Positions 45,601 to 52,118 of a DNA stretch of 58,139 nt are shown here, piece after piece. The translations under genes were made by a program, and so were the position numbers. A model generated the notes under the pieces. The model searched no databases and was not told where the DNA came from. It saw only the letters and a program-made list of their open reading frames with translations. This DNA is from Kiritimatiellia bacterium. GTDB taxonomy: Bacteria; Verrucomicrobiota; Kiritimatiellia; RFP12; UBA1067. Positions within the stretch are counted from its first letter, which is position 1. Every line of letters starts with the position of its first letter. The stretch spans positions 1 through 58,139 of the forward strand of contig JAKSOW010000003.1 in the NCBI GenBank assembly GCA_024405395.1. Reading direction: 5' to 3'.

Positions 45601-47710
45601 CCCTGCTCTGGATGACGCGGATGAAATTGGTCTCGGAGCCACAGACCACCTGCACCCGCCCCGAGCGCAGCTTCGTCGCCGGCTCGTTGGCGCCAACGTC
45701 AAACGCGAACGGATAGAGATCCTCAGTCAACGGCTCGCCCGACGCCACAGGCGTGATCCAGTCCGCATCCGCCGTGACGGCGCATGCGCCTGTCGTGTAG
45801 ATGGCATCGGCCAACTTGTGCGTTGCGGCGCTGCGGCTCACAATCATGGACGACGCCAAGGCCTCGAACCGCGCGTAGTCGAGCAGCAGGCCGCTGCCTG
45901 GCGCCTGGACCTCATCCCCCTTTGCATAACCCCATGTGATCGTATGCTCACCCGCCGCGGCGATGTAGATGCTCACGTCCTGCCAATCCCCGCTCGAAGC
46001 AAGAGGCAGCGGGCCACTGCCGTCGATGCGGCAGAACGCCGTCTCATCGGCTGCGGGCGCCGTCAGCTTGTAGGCGAAACGCAGAATGCCCGGCCCAGTG
46101 AAGGCCGCGACAAGCTCATTCGTGTGGCCTGCTTCCGGCACGCCGGAGAACGCCGCCGTTTCGTTGAAGGCGCTGCCGTCTGACTGCCATGTCCAATTTT
46201 CGTTGCGCACGCCGGACAACTGCTCAAAACAGTCAAGGGCATCGACGACGGGCGGCGTCATGAACACGGTAAGCGGCTTCGTGATCGGCGTGCGGTTGAT
46301 GCCGAAGCTGGCTATGGCGGAGATCGTCGTGGGGCCGTAGATGCGCTTCTGCACGGAAAACACGTCGCCATACCGGTCATCGCCCGTGCCGACGGCGATT
46401 CCCAGGAGGCCCTGCTCATCGGAAGGTTTGCTCCAGCTCACGTGTACCAGCCCTTTGGCGGGGCCCTCATAGCCTTCGTACGAGACGTTATGCCCGAAAG
46501 TGACCTCCGTCAGGACGGTCAGCGCCTTGTCGCACGGCAACACCAGTTCCGCATTGCCGGCCACCGTCTTCACCGGCGGATCCAGGAACGTCAACTCCTG
46601 CGGATCGCTTATCAGCAGCATGTCGTCCAGCATGCCGAACCCGGCCGCCACATCGGCGGTTCCGGTCGACTGCTTCGTGAACACGAAGAAAATGCCGCGG
46701 TCAACGGACTTCTGCTGACGGATCTGCACCTGCGTCCACGCCGTCGACGAGCACGTCGCCAGTCGCGTTGCGGTGGCCAGCACCGGCTGCCCATTGGAAT
46801 CGAAAGTGCCCTCGTATACGGCGAAGTCATCCCCCGCGCTGAAGGTGTCCTTGCGCCATGAGAACTGCAGGGCCCAATCATCCGGCACCTGCCAGGCGAT
46901 GACGGCGCGCTGTCCGACCGTAATCGGCGAGGACTTGAGACAGGAACCGCCCGTCGCGGACGCGTCGAATTCCGAGGCGAAGCCCCCTTCGTATTCGCCG
47001 CAGAAACGGAAGTTTTCCGGCAGCGCGGCCTCTTCAACGACTGTCCGTGCCGAATCGCCGCACCACGTCGCGTACCCCGGCACGGAAACGGCGCCCTGCA
47101 CGACCGTCAGCGTGGCCCGCTGCGCACCGGCGCGGATCTCGATTGTGCCCGTACGCATCTGTCCCGTCGTGTTTGGGCGGAGGTCATATTCCAGTTCGGT
47201 TACTTCGCTCGACCCCTTGAACGCGCCATTGTAGAGCAGAATCCAATCATCGCTTGCCGCCGTCCAGTCCACATTGCACCTGACGCCGAAAGACTGCCCC
47301 TTGCCGCCGTCCGCCAAGGGGTGTGCCGCACTGCGCCCCCCCACGAACGGCTCGATCGACACCATGCGATAGCCGCGCACATAGGCACTGTAGCCGCTGC
47401 CCTCGCCGGCCGCATTGAACGCACGCACACGATAGGGAATCGACTCTCCGGCCTCTGCGGAGGCGTCAAAATGAGTCGTGGCGGTCACAGAGGTCTGCAC
47501 GAGCCCGGTCTGCTGAGTCTTGCCGCCATAACGATAGACGACGTAATACGAAGCGCCGGCAACGGCATTCCATGAAACGGTGATGCCTTCTGTGTTGTTC
47601 GTCGACGCAACGACATTCTGAGGCACGCCGGGTGAACCCCAGACGCCCTGCGCCAACACGGCAAGGGCACAACCAAGCATCCAAACCAGAAATCTTCTCT
47701 GCGGTTTCAT
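42683..47710 (-). CDS. Very large exported Fn3/BACON multidomain protein
   Basis: 1675 residues with a signal peptide (MKPQRRFLVWMLGCALAVLA). An Fn3 domain (about 28-120; NTEGITVSWNAVAGASYYVV) is followed by a BACON-like domain (about 125-205; NVDWTAASDDWILLYNG) and a second near 620-705 (VTADADWITPV). At least four beta-sandwich modules of about 130 residues share the theme GPGxLxFxxK, a DG turn, W, HxxxWxY and VDxVxW (around 500-640, 830-930, 1035-1180 and 1300-1440). The C-terminus (GIPQEWLQRYAP, LRECYMAGLDP) resembles a terminal domain of Kiritimatiellota-type surface proteins. Carbohydrate or matrix binding is probable. First gene of the 17-kb operon; GAGG precedes the start. Confidence 0.7.
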   Translation of the reverse strand: MKPQRRFLVWMLGCALAVLAQGVWGSPGVPQNVVASTNNTEGITVSWNAVAGASYYVVYRYGGKTQQTGLVQTSVTATTHFDASAEAGESIPYRVRAFNAAGEGSGYSAYVRGYRMVSIEPFVGGRSAAHPLADGGKGQSFGVRCNVDWTAASDDWILLYNGAFKGSSEVTELEYDLRPNTTGQMRTGTIEIRAGAQRATLTVVQGAVSVPGYATWCGDSARTVVEEAALPENFRFCGEYEGGFASEFDASATGGSCLKSSPITVGQRAVIAWQVPDDWALQFSWRKDTFSAGDDFAVYEGTFDSNGQPVLATATRLATCSSTAWTQVQIRQQKSVDRGIFFVFTKQSTGTADVAAGFGMLDDMLLISDPQELTFLDPPVKTVAGNAELVLPCDKALTVLTEVTFGHNVSYEGYEGPAKGLVHVSWSKPSDEQGLLGIAVGTGDDRYGDVFSVQKRIYGPTTISAIASFGINRTPITKPLTVFMTPPVVDALDCFEQLSGVRNENWTWQSDGSAFNETAAFSGVPEAGHTNELVAAFTGPGILRFAYKLTAPAADETAFCRIDGSGPLPLASSGDWQDVSIYIAAAGEHTITWGYAKGDEVQAPGSGLLLDYARFEALASSMIVSRSAATHKLADAIYTTGACAVTADADWITPVASGEPLTEDLYPFAFDVGANEPATKLRSGRVQVVCGSETNFIRVIQSRVEGTTLGDFWIYPMHPTLTGCEEQQFMATLTIGGVTEEGFTALDWEHSFGDQASFAGDGLFRAGDVEGLVSGTVSASLAGRLQWESVTIAPRPERLAPDGVTLTAENWRVGIDGTSAESLILQSANQGWPLTTASLKASMTGPGVLKGQWMVSSEKMNDLLDILLDGVRIATISGTDVDWDDFRVEVPEGEHVVSFDYSKNLTNDSGADMGFVRNLAWVPCSFAGEVLLRGPDSLSSGEKGAYGFYKVYSNDSEGESMAGNIEIKGQATYEIVTADPRTESFVRTDVTEFGEVGVKVPLTVDWADTLSLSVTIDDDGTPRVATKEIALEPISLSEVLDTTVTAFAVSENYGTEVFVNNDPLAVGGRCLKMTGESHWNEARFSMTVMDAGVLGFDYCMKDGSWMVGDYVASFRVYVDGVEVRSLLSRASWEDNSDDPIQIEISGGGPHVVTWAYAPSSRQPETDYAMLDNVHWKSTGPSSRVVGGTLDGPDVIESDMTEYGYLLNCVTNGGNGASGPAAFATAPQAWSLEFVSGDEYALDLSSSGSTAWCYANEVVTVDSIYRLRAYYSVGGVVANAEKLVTVPRREPVDQAVFDSGTYDNMWLDGTWGWHGSFDSASAGASSARSGCPEEGGSFEMSASAFGAGTLEFDWKVSSSQGDELQFYPNGWDSEGIRTISGTGEGWRHVAITFADDLDKGGEPITRQFRWVYQKNNDGVTAGEDCGWVDNIVWTGKTPPPISYAELSPSDLTLTPGSKLVVKMDFYRRGGKVEGDQEPKPTTVGPLPAVTWELKDFSSQALERAVQWRTNCAPDYLVLTLPSDCVEEGSFSIEVAFMMWGQMQYWNYTCTVAAGEVIIMEEPSSTSPSGIPQEWLQRYAPDVVGTGTLANAENVMAANGKNTLRECYMAGLDPVDTNAAFIATIAITNGVTYVDWTPNRPDRDYVIKGKVDLSDPEWVAPTNSTHRFFKVEIEWNK

Positions 47711-47768
47711 CTAAATTACCTCATTTTGCCGAAGACACTCCCAGCGTAGCGTGTAAAAAGGGATAACT

Positions 47769-47801
47769 ATTATTAGACCCCCCCCCCTGTGTTTTTTGCA
47801 A
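47769..47801 (-). promoter_or_regulatory. Possible phase-variable promoter with a poly-G spacer
   Basis: On the minus strand TTGCAA (47796-47801) and AATAAT (47769-47774) flank a spacer containing ten consecutive G (47778-47787). The spacer is 21 bases as sequenced; loss of three or four G would give 17-18. The site is about 60 bases upstream of the first gene of the surface operon. The -10 match lacks the usual first T, so the promoter call is tentative. Confidence 0.35.
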
Positions 47802-47813
47802 CTATAAAATTAG

Positions 47814-47839
47814 GGAATTTCCGTGAGGAATTTCCGTGA
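47814..47839. repeat. Perfect 13-bp tandem repeat
   Basis: GGAATTTCCGTGA occurs twice without a gap (47814-47826 and 47827-47839). GGAATTTCC is itself a palindrome. Confidence 0.9.
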
Positions 47840-47856
47840 ATTTTCCACCCCCTTGA

Positions 47857-47907
47857 TTTTTCCATTTCCATTGCGCCCTATAATAGGGGGGGCGCAAAAT
47901 GGAAAAA
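47857..47907. repeat. Long imperfect inverted repeat
   Basis: TTTTTCCAT (47857-47865) and TTGCGCCC (47871-47878) pair with GGGCGCAA (47890-47897) and ATGGAAAAA (47899-47907), with a five-base bulge on one side and one base on the other. The loop contains TATAATAGGGG. Confidence 0.75.
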
Positions 47908-47916
47908 TGACAAAAT

Positions 47917-47954
47917 CGATTTTGGCACCTTTGATTTTTCCACTGCCAAAATCG
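47917..47954. repeat. Perfect 11-bp inverted repeat
   Basis: CGATTTTGGCA (47917-47927) and TGCCAAAATCG (47944-47954) flank a 16-base loop that contains TTGATTTTTCCA. The left arm overlaps a 12-bp palindrome AAAATCGATTTT (47912-47923). Confidence 0.85.
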
Positions 47955-48028
47955 GGTTATCGAACAATATACCGCATAATTACGATAATTCTGCACTTTC
48001 AGCGTTTGATTCTGTCAGCGATTTTGAC

Positions 48029-48056
48029 GGGGCGGAAAATTTGATTTTTCCACCCC
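48029..48056 (-). terminator. Strong hairpin just after the accessory gene pair
   Basis: On the minus strand GGGGTGGAAAA and TTTTCCGCCCC form an 11-bp stem with one G-U pair and a six-base loop, starting 10 bases after the stop at 48067. No T run follows, so it may be a weak terminator or a 3' end protecting structure. The pairing is complete only in minus-strand RNA. Confidence 0.45.
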
Positions 48057-48066
48057 TGTGACAAAA

Positions 48067-48645
48067 TCACCTTCTGAAGGTCCGGCACCCCTCCGGAGAG
48101 CCGATGATCTTCTCCGCGCCCCTTCCTGTGGACATGACCACCACATTGAACGCCTGCTGATTCTCGCACACGACGTTGTAGGCCTTCCGTCCCCTTCGGT
48201 TGCCGAACATCTGTCGGGCGATGTCTCGGGCCTGTGTCATCGTGCGCGCCTCCTGAATCAACGCCTGCGCCAACACCCCCATCAGCCGTTCGCGGACAAG
48301 GCGCTTGAACCCCATATCGGCTATTTCGCGCACACGGGAATAGGCATGCGGGCGCGTGGAGGAGGAATGGCGGAGGGCCTCCCGCGCCAATTCCTCGCCG
48401 CCCGAGGCAACGAGACTGCGCATCAGCACGGCGGGATCGGTGGAGGCGGTCGCCAGCATGGCCCGAAACGCCGCCCGCACACCGGGATCCGTGAAATGTT
48501 CCTCCGTGAGTTTCTGCCGATGGATGTGCGACAGCAATGCGGTGGTGTCTCCGTCCGGGTCAACCAGATCGCCCAACAGGCCAATCTCAAGCTGACGAGA
48601 CATGCTGATTACGGAAGCGCCAGGATCTACGGTTTCGTCAATCAT
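48067..48645 (-). CDS. Unknown protein resembling a stand-alone DnaB N-terminal domain
   Basis: 192 residues, no signal peptide. The first 110 residues can be lined up by eye with the N-terminal helical domain of replicative DnaB helicases: an opening E-x-x-LLGDLVDP, then LTEEHFTDPGVRAAFRAML, DPAVLMRSLVASGGEE and a conserved tyrosine in HAYSRVREIAD. The RecA-like helicase domain is absent. The rest is basic and helical, ending in CRTFRR. It overlaps the upstream gene by eight bases, with GGGAGA before the ATG. A helicase loader, partner or decayed helicase is possible; the assignment is weak. Confidence 0.45.
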   Translation of the reverse strand: MIDETVDPGASVISMSRQLEIGLLGDLVDPDGDTTALLSHIHRQKLTEEHFTDPGVRAAFRAMLATASTDPAVLMRSLVASGGEELAREALRHSSSTRPHAYSRVREIADMGFKRLVRERLMGVLAQALIQEARTMTQARDIARQMFGNRRGRKAYNVVCENQQAFNVVVMSTGRGAEKIIGSPEGCRTFRR

Positions 48646-49318
48646 CGCAGTCTCCCATATCCATATCCAACAGGGCCACGGGATATTGACAGCGCAGCAC
48701 GAAGTCACCGCATATATGCATCAGCTCATCCCATTCTGGGGGATACGCCGCCGGCAAATCGCCGACTTGAACACCTGCGGCCAAATCGATCAGACGGCGG
48801 AAGGCCGAGATCACATCATGGTCCGGCCACGGAGAAATGCGCTCCAGCATTTCGAAGAGTCGCAGCCCATATTCCCGGTATTGCGCAATCACAGCGCGGA
48901 ATTCATTCTCCTGAACATTCGACATCCGTTCGCTCAATGGTTGGACAACATAAGAGAAATGCACCGAGACAGGCAGAAAAATCATGCCATAGGCCGGCCT
49001 GTCAAACAAGTTGCATCGTGTCAGCATAAACCAATTCTCGCCTCTTTTCTCCTCCATTGTCACCCCATTCGGGAACTCACAGCCAGAGCCAGTGGCGACG
49101 ATGTCCTCCATGAATTCCATGAGGCGTGCCGCATGCCGCCATTTCTCCAGAAACTGACCATACAGACCATCAATCTGATAATGTCCGTACATCCACGTCC
49201 GCCATTCCGCCAACGTCTTGGCCCTTGGCTGCTGGTCAGCCTCCTTTTTCGTGTCCATTTTAAGGTCAAGGGTAATGGCCCCGGGATCATATTCGTCTGT
49301 GTTGTCTTGTTTTTCCAT
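48638..49318 (-). CDS. Hypothetical protein of the accessory gene pair
   Basis: 226 residues starting MEKQDNTDEYDPGAITL, with GGAG eight bases upstream. Acidic at both ends, helical in the middle (LAEWRTWMYGHYQIDGLYGQ, FLEKWRHAARLMEFMEDIV), no membrane segment, no known motif. The C-terminus MDMGDCDD overlaps the start of the next gene. A longer frame from a GTG at 49396 would add a hydrophobic leader (LFLAVGCVFSAFG), but it has no ribosome site. It is preceded by a terminator (49456-49483) and a 22-bp repeat array. Not recognised. Confidence 0.55.
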   Translation of the reverse strand: MEKQDNTDEYDPGAITLDLKMDTKKEADQQPRAKTLAEWRTWMYGHYQIDGLYGQFLEKWRHAARLMEFMEDIVATGSGCEFPNGVTMEEKRGENWFMLTRCNLFDRPAYGMIFLPVSVHFSYVVQPLSERMSNVQENEFRAVIAQYREYGLRLFEMLERISPWPDHDVISAFRRLIDLAAGVQVGDLPAAYPPEWDELMHICGDFVLRCQYPVALLDMDMGDCDD

Positions 49319-49455
49319 TGTGACATCTCCTGTGCCCCCAATAGCAATATCCGTGCCAAAGGCGGAGAAGACACAGCCTACCGCAAGAAAAAGCACAAGA
49401 AAGCAAGCAATATGCGCAATAATAGAAAATATGCCTTACGTCACAGAATCAGCAC

Positions 49456-49483
49456 AAAAAACGCCTGTCAGATTTTGACAGGC
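49456..49483 (-). terminator. Rho-independent terminator
   Basis: On the minus strand GCCTGTCA and TGACAGGC form a perfect 8-bp stem around AAATC, followed by G and six T. It ends transcription coming from the repeat array or the sialidase operon before the accessory pair begins. Confidence 0.85.
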
Positions 49484-49501
49484 GGCGTCAGATTTTGACA
49501 G
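49467..49501. repeat. Paired 15-bp repeats GTCAGATTTTGACAG
   Basis: Two exact copies at 49467-49481 and 49487-49501, 20 bases apart. Each is a near-palindrome; the first forms the terminator stem, the second sits in a looser hairpin bounded by GGCG and CGCC. Confidence 0.85.
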
Positions 49502-49534
49502 TCGCCGAGATTGTCAATCCAGCCCCAGAGGCTT

Positions 49535-49672
49535 GTGGTTGACAAATCGGCGGCGAGTGGTTGGCAAGTCGGCGGCGAGTGGTTGGCAAGTCGGCGGCGA
49601 GTGGTTGACTTGCCGCGAATCGGTGGTTAGGGCCGAGGGATTTGACTGTACCGACTACGCGATTTGACTGTA
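49535..49672. repeat. Period-22 tandem repeat array
   Basis: Units begin at 49535, 49557, 49579, 49601 and 49623 with GTGGTT; the second and third are identical (GTGGTTGGCAAGTCGGCGGC and two further bases) and the first differs by two bases. The same 22-base phase continues in GATTTGACTGTA at 49639 and 49661, so an older part of the array has drifted. Confidence 0.8.
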
Positions 49673-49742
49673 TTCCAGAATGAATCGACCGTACCGTCCG
49701 GACGAAACATCCGCCAGGGCTGGAGATCGAGGGCGCGGGGCG

Positions 49743-51068
49743 TCACTTCTGGCTATCCTTTTCGGGGCTTATCCTGCGTCCGATCAGGAAATGCTTCTGG
49801 TGCGCGAACCACATCACCCCCTCACCATCGGCATGGGTGAAGCTCGCATAGTAGGAGTTGCCGCTCTTGACCGGCGAAAAGAGCTCCGGCGCACCAAACG
49901 CGATGGGCTGCGCGCCAGTCGGATCAAAGCGCCCGCGGATCATGTAGACAGGCCCCCGCGGCTGGCGGCCAAGCGGCGGAATCGAATCGTCGTATGCGTT
50001 GTGGATGAACGCGACATACTCGCCGCTTGCCGCCTCGCAGCCGTTCACGTCGTAGATCGGACACGGCGAACAAGGATGCAGATACGCCGTGCCCTTCGTG
50101 TCGCGCAGCGGCTCCGGCTTGGACCAACTGACGCCGCCGTCGCGGCTCTGAACCCAATAGGGATGGCGGTTACGCGTGCGCATCAGCGCAAAGAGCCGTC
50201 CGTCGGGCAGCTTCACGATGCCCGCCTCTTCGCAGATGAAGCGCCCCGTGTCGCCGGCCGGCACCCGAATCGCGTCCTTGTTGCCGGAAAGCACGGTGAT
50301 CCGAATGTCCCTGATCTCGGGATTCTCGTCGATGTTCTCAAACCGCCAGAACTCGATCGCGAGCGAACGATGCGGCTCACCCTTGCCCGTGCCGTGACGC
50401 GTGCAGGCCACCAGAAACCGATTGTCCTCCGCCAGGCGCAGCGGACGCTGCCAGTTGCACCAGTTCGGCAGCTCCTTCCCCCGCCAATCGTCGCGATACT
50501 GGCGTGGCACAGACTTGTTCTCTTCCGGCTTCGACCAAGTCTCGCCGCCATCGTCGGAATACGCGCCGTAGATGACGCCGTGATGAAGCCTCTCCTCGTC
50601 TATCTGCTGATTCCAGAGACAGTAGAGACGCCCACTCTTCGCCAGCATCGGCTGCTGCCACACCGCCCGTGGCTTCGGCTCGGCGATCTTCTCCCCTCCG
50701 GCGATCAGCTTGGGGTACGTCCACGTCTTACCGCGGTCCGCGCTTTTGGAGAGGCAGACGTGCATGTCGCCATACCCCTCTCCACTTCCCTGCGTCCAGA
50801 AGGCGTAGTAGAGCTTGCGCGCATCATCCCAGATCACCTGGAAGTGGTCGTTGTAGCAGTCACCGCGCTTCGTCGGATCGGCGTTCTTTCCGCCGCGAGG
50901 CTGCTGCGGACGATAGACCACGTAGTCCGGGCGGCTCATCTCCAGCGGGTCCGATTCGGCGGCCACCTCAACGGCAAACGCCAGCACCCCCATACCCAGC
51001 AGGAATGCGCAGCACGACCTCTTTCCCAGTTCAAACATCACCGAACCTTGCCCTTTCTTTTTCTTCAT
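49743..51068 (-). CDS. Exported sialidase / BNR-repeat glycosidase (GH33-like)
   Basis: About 441 residues with a basic N-terminus and a membrane-spanning signal (CCAFLLGMGVLAFAVEVAA). Asp boxes of the S-x-D-x-G-x-T-W type are seen in SKSADRGKTW, AYSDDGGETW and SRDGGVSW, and FICEEAGIVKLPDGRLFALM has the acidic centre of a six-bladed neuraminidase fold. The arginine triad cannot be fixed by eye, so another BNR-type hydrolase is possible. The ATG overlaps the galM stop (TGATG); a second ATG at 51038 with AAGG upstream is an alternative. Last gene of the pilT-to-sialidase run. Sialic-acid release would fit the GH20 and GH123 enzymes in the window. Confidence 0.75.
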   Translation of the reverse strand: MKKKKGQGSVMFELGKRSCCAFLLGMGVLAFAVEVAAESDPLEMSRPDYVVYRPQQPRGGKNADPTKRGDCYNDHFQVIWDDARKLYYAFWTQGSGEGYGDMHVCLSKSADRGKTWTYPKLIAGGEKIAEPKPRAVWQQPMLAKSGRLYCLWNQQIDEERLHHGVIYGAYSDDGGETWSKPEENKSVPRQYRDDWRGKELPNWCNWQRPLRLAEDNRFLVACTRHGTGKGEPHRSLAIEFWRFENIDENPEIRDIRITVLSGNKDAIRVPAGDTGRFICEEAGIVKLPDGRLFALMRTRNRHPYWVQSRDGGVSWSKPEPLRDTKGTAYLHPCSPCPIYDVNGCEAASGEYVAFIHNAYDDSIPPLGRQPRGPVYMIRGRFDPTGAQPIAFGAPELFSPVKSGNSYYASFTHADGEGVMWFAHQKHFLIGRRISPEKDSQK

Positions 51069-52090
51069 CAAAAACATCCGAATCGATATTCGGTGGTCGA
51101 GGCGAAAACCTGCCCCGGACGCAGAATCGTGTCGGGCCAGGCGGGCTTGTTCACCGAATCGGGATGTGCCTGCGTCTCAAAGGCACAGCCGGCAAAGGGG
51201 AAGAGCGTTCGGCCAAACTGGTCCTTGAGATTCTCGTTGAGCGCGAAGCCCGCGTAGAACTGCATGCCCTTCTCGGTCGTCCAGGTCTCCAGACGGCGTC
51301 CTGAACCCGGATCCTCGCAAACCGCCGCAAGCGCCAGCGAGCCGTCCTGGCTGCGCAGCACCCAGTTGTGGTCGTATTGGCCCGCCTTCCGCGACCCAAC
51401 CGTCTGCGGCGACGTGAAGTCGAAGTCCGTGCCGGCCACAGGCGCGATTTCGCCTGTCGTGATCTGTCCCGCGCCCGTGGGCGTATAGCCGTCTGCGACG
51501 AGGGTAACCACCTCGTCCGAAATGGGACGCCGCGCTTCGCCGCTCAGATTGAAGTAGACGTGATGCGTGAAGTTGACGGGCGTGGCCTTGTCCGCAGTCG
51601 CCGTCCATTCGATGCGCCACGTGTTGTTCCGCGTGAAGGTATACACGCAGGTAACCGACAGATTCCCGGGGAAGCCCCCTTCGCCGTCAGGACTCGTCAG
51701 CTTCAGTTCCAGCGCCTCGCCGTCCGCGGCCACGATGGGGCGGGCCGACCAGATCTTCTCGTGGAAACCCGTCGGGCCGCCATGCAGAAGCGCCGGCAGA
51801 CCATCAGGCGCGATGTTCGTGGGCACGGCATAGTCCACGCCGTCCACGGTGAACTTGCCGCCCGCGATGCGATTGGCGTAGCGGCCGATCAGCGAGCCGC
51901 CGAAGCCCGGCTTTGAGAAGTCGAGCGACATGGCCACATTCTCGCAGACGCCCGCACGGTCAGGCACGGAAAGACGGCGCACTTTGCCGCCGTAGTCCAG
52001 CACCTCCAGTTCGGCCCCTGCACCGCCCGAGAGCGTATAGCTCGTGATCTGCCGCCCGTCCGCCGTCTTGCCGTACTCTGCGATCTTCAT
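51068..52090 (-). CDS. galM: Aldose 1-epimerase (mutarotase)
   Basis: 340 residues, normal for GalM. Family motifs in order: GRYANRIAGGKF (about 69-80), LHGGPTGFHEKIW (about 102-114), NFTHHVYFNLSG with the catalytic His177, YDHNWVL and CAFETQAHPDSVN with the catalytic base Glu304. It interconverts alpha and beta anomers of galactose and glucose. No signal peptide, so cytoplasmic. MKIAEYGKTADG is the start, with GGAG upstream; a longer frame overlaps aroQ and is arginine-rich. It starts 28 bases after aroQ and its stop overlaps the sialidase start. Confidence 0.92.
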   Translation of the reverse strand: MKIAEYGKTADGRQITSYTLSGGAGAELEVLDYGGKVRRLSVPDRAGVCENVAMSLDFSKPGFGGSLIGRYANRIAGGKFTVDGVDYAVPTNIAPDGLPALLHGGPTGFHEKIWSARPIVAADGEALELKLTSPDGEGGFPGNLSVTCVYTFTRNNTWRIEWTATADKATPVNFTHHVYFNLSGEARRPISDEVVTLVADGYTPTGAGQITTGEIAPVAGTDFDFTSPQTVGSRKAGQYDHNWVLRSQDGSLALAAVCEDPGSGRRLETWTTEKGMQFYAGFALNENLKDQFGRTLFPFAGCAFETQAHPDSVNKPAWPDTILRPGQVFASTTEYRFGCF

Positions 52091-52118
52091 CTGCGCACTC
52101 CTGATCTGCCGCCTACGC

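Larger units (their letters stand above)
47711..48066. other. 356-base gene-free stretch rich in A/T and palindromes
   Basis: No convincing gene is seen. It holds a run of ten C (47778-47787), a 13-bp tandem repeat, three inverted repeats and three copies of TTGATTTTTCCA (47853, 47931, 48041). The composition contrasts sharply with the GC-rich genes on both sides. Confidence 0.7.
49319..49742. other. 424-base gene-free stretch with repeats and a terminator
   Basis: Between the sialidase stop and the accessory pair there is no credible gene. The stretch contains a period-22 array (49535-49672), a pair of GTCAGATTTTGACAG elements and a perfect minus-strand terminator. A TATTAT box at about 49418-49423 could serve the accessory genes, but no good -35 goes with it. 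Confidence 0.7.

Noticed and set aside
49319-49396. Signal peptide or lipoprotein leader on the first accessory gene, from a GTG at 49396
   Set aside because: No ribosome site precedes the GTG, while a good GGAG precedes the ATG at 49318. The hydrophobic stretch is what T-rich DNA encodes by chance.
49535-49672. CRISPR array
   Set aside because: The repeat units abut one another with no spacers between them, units are only 22 bases, and no cas genes are nearby.
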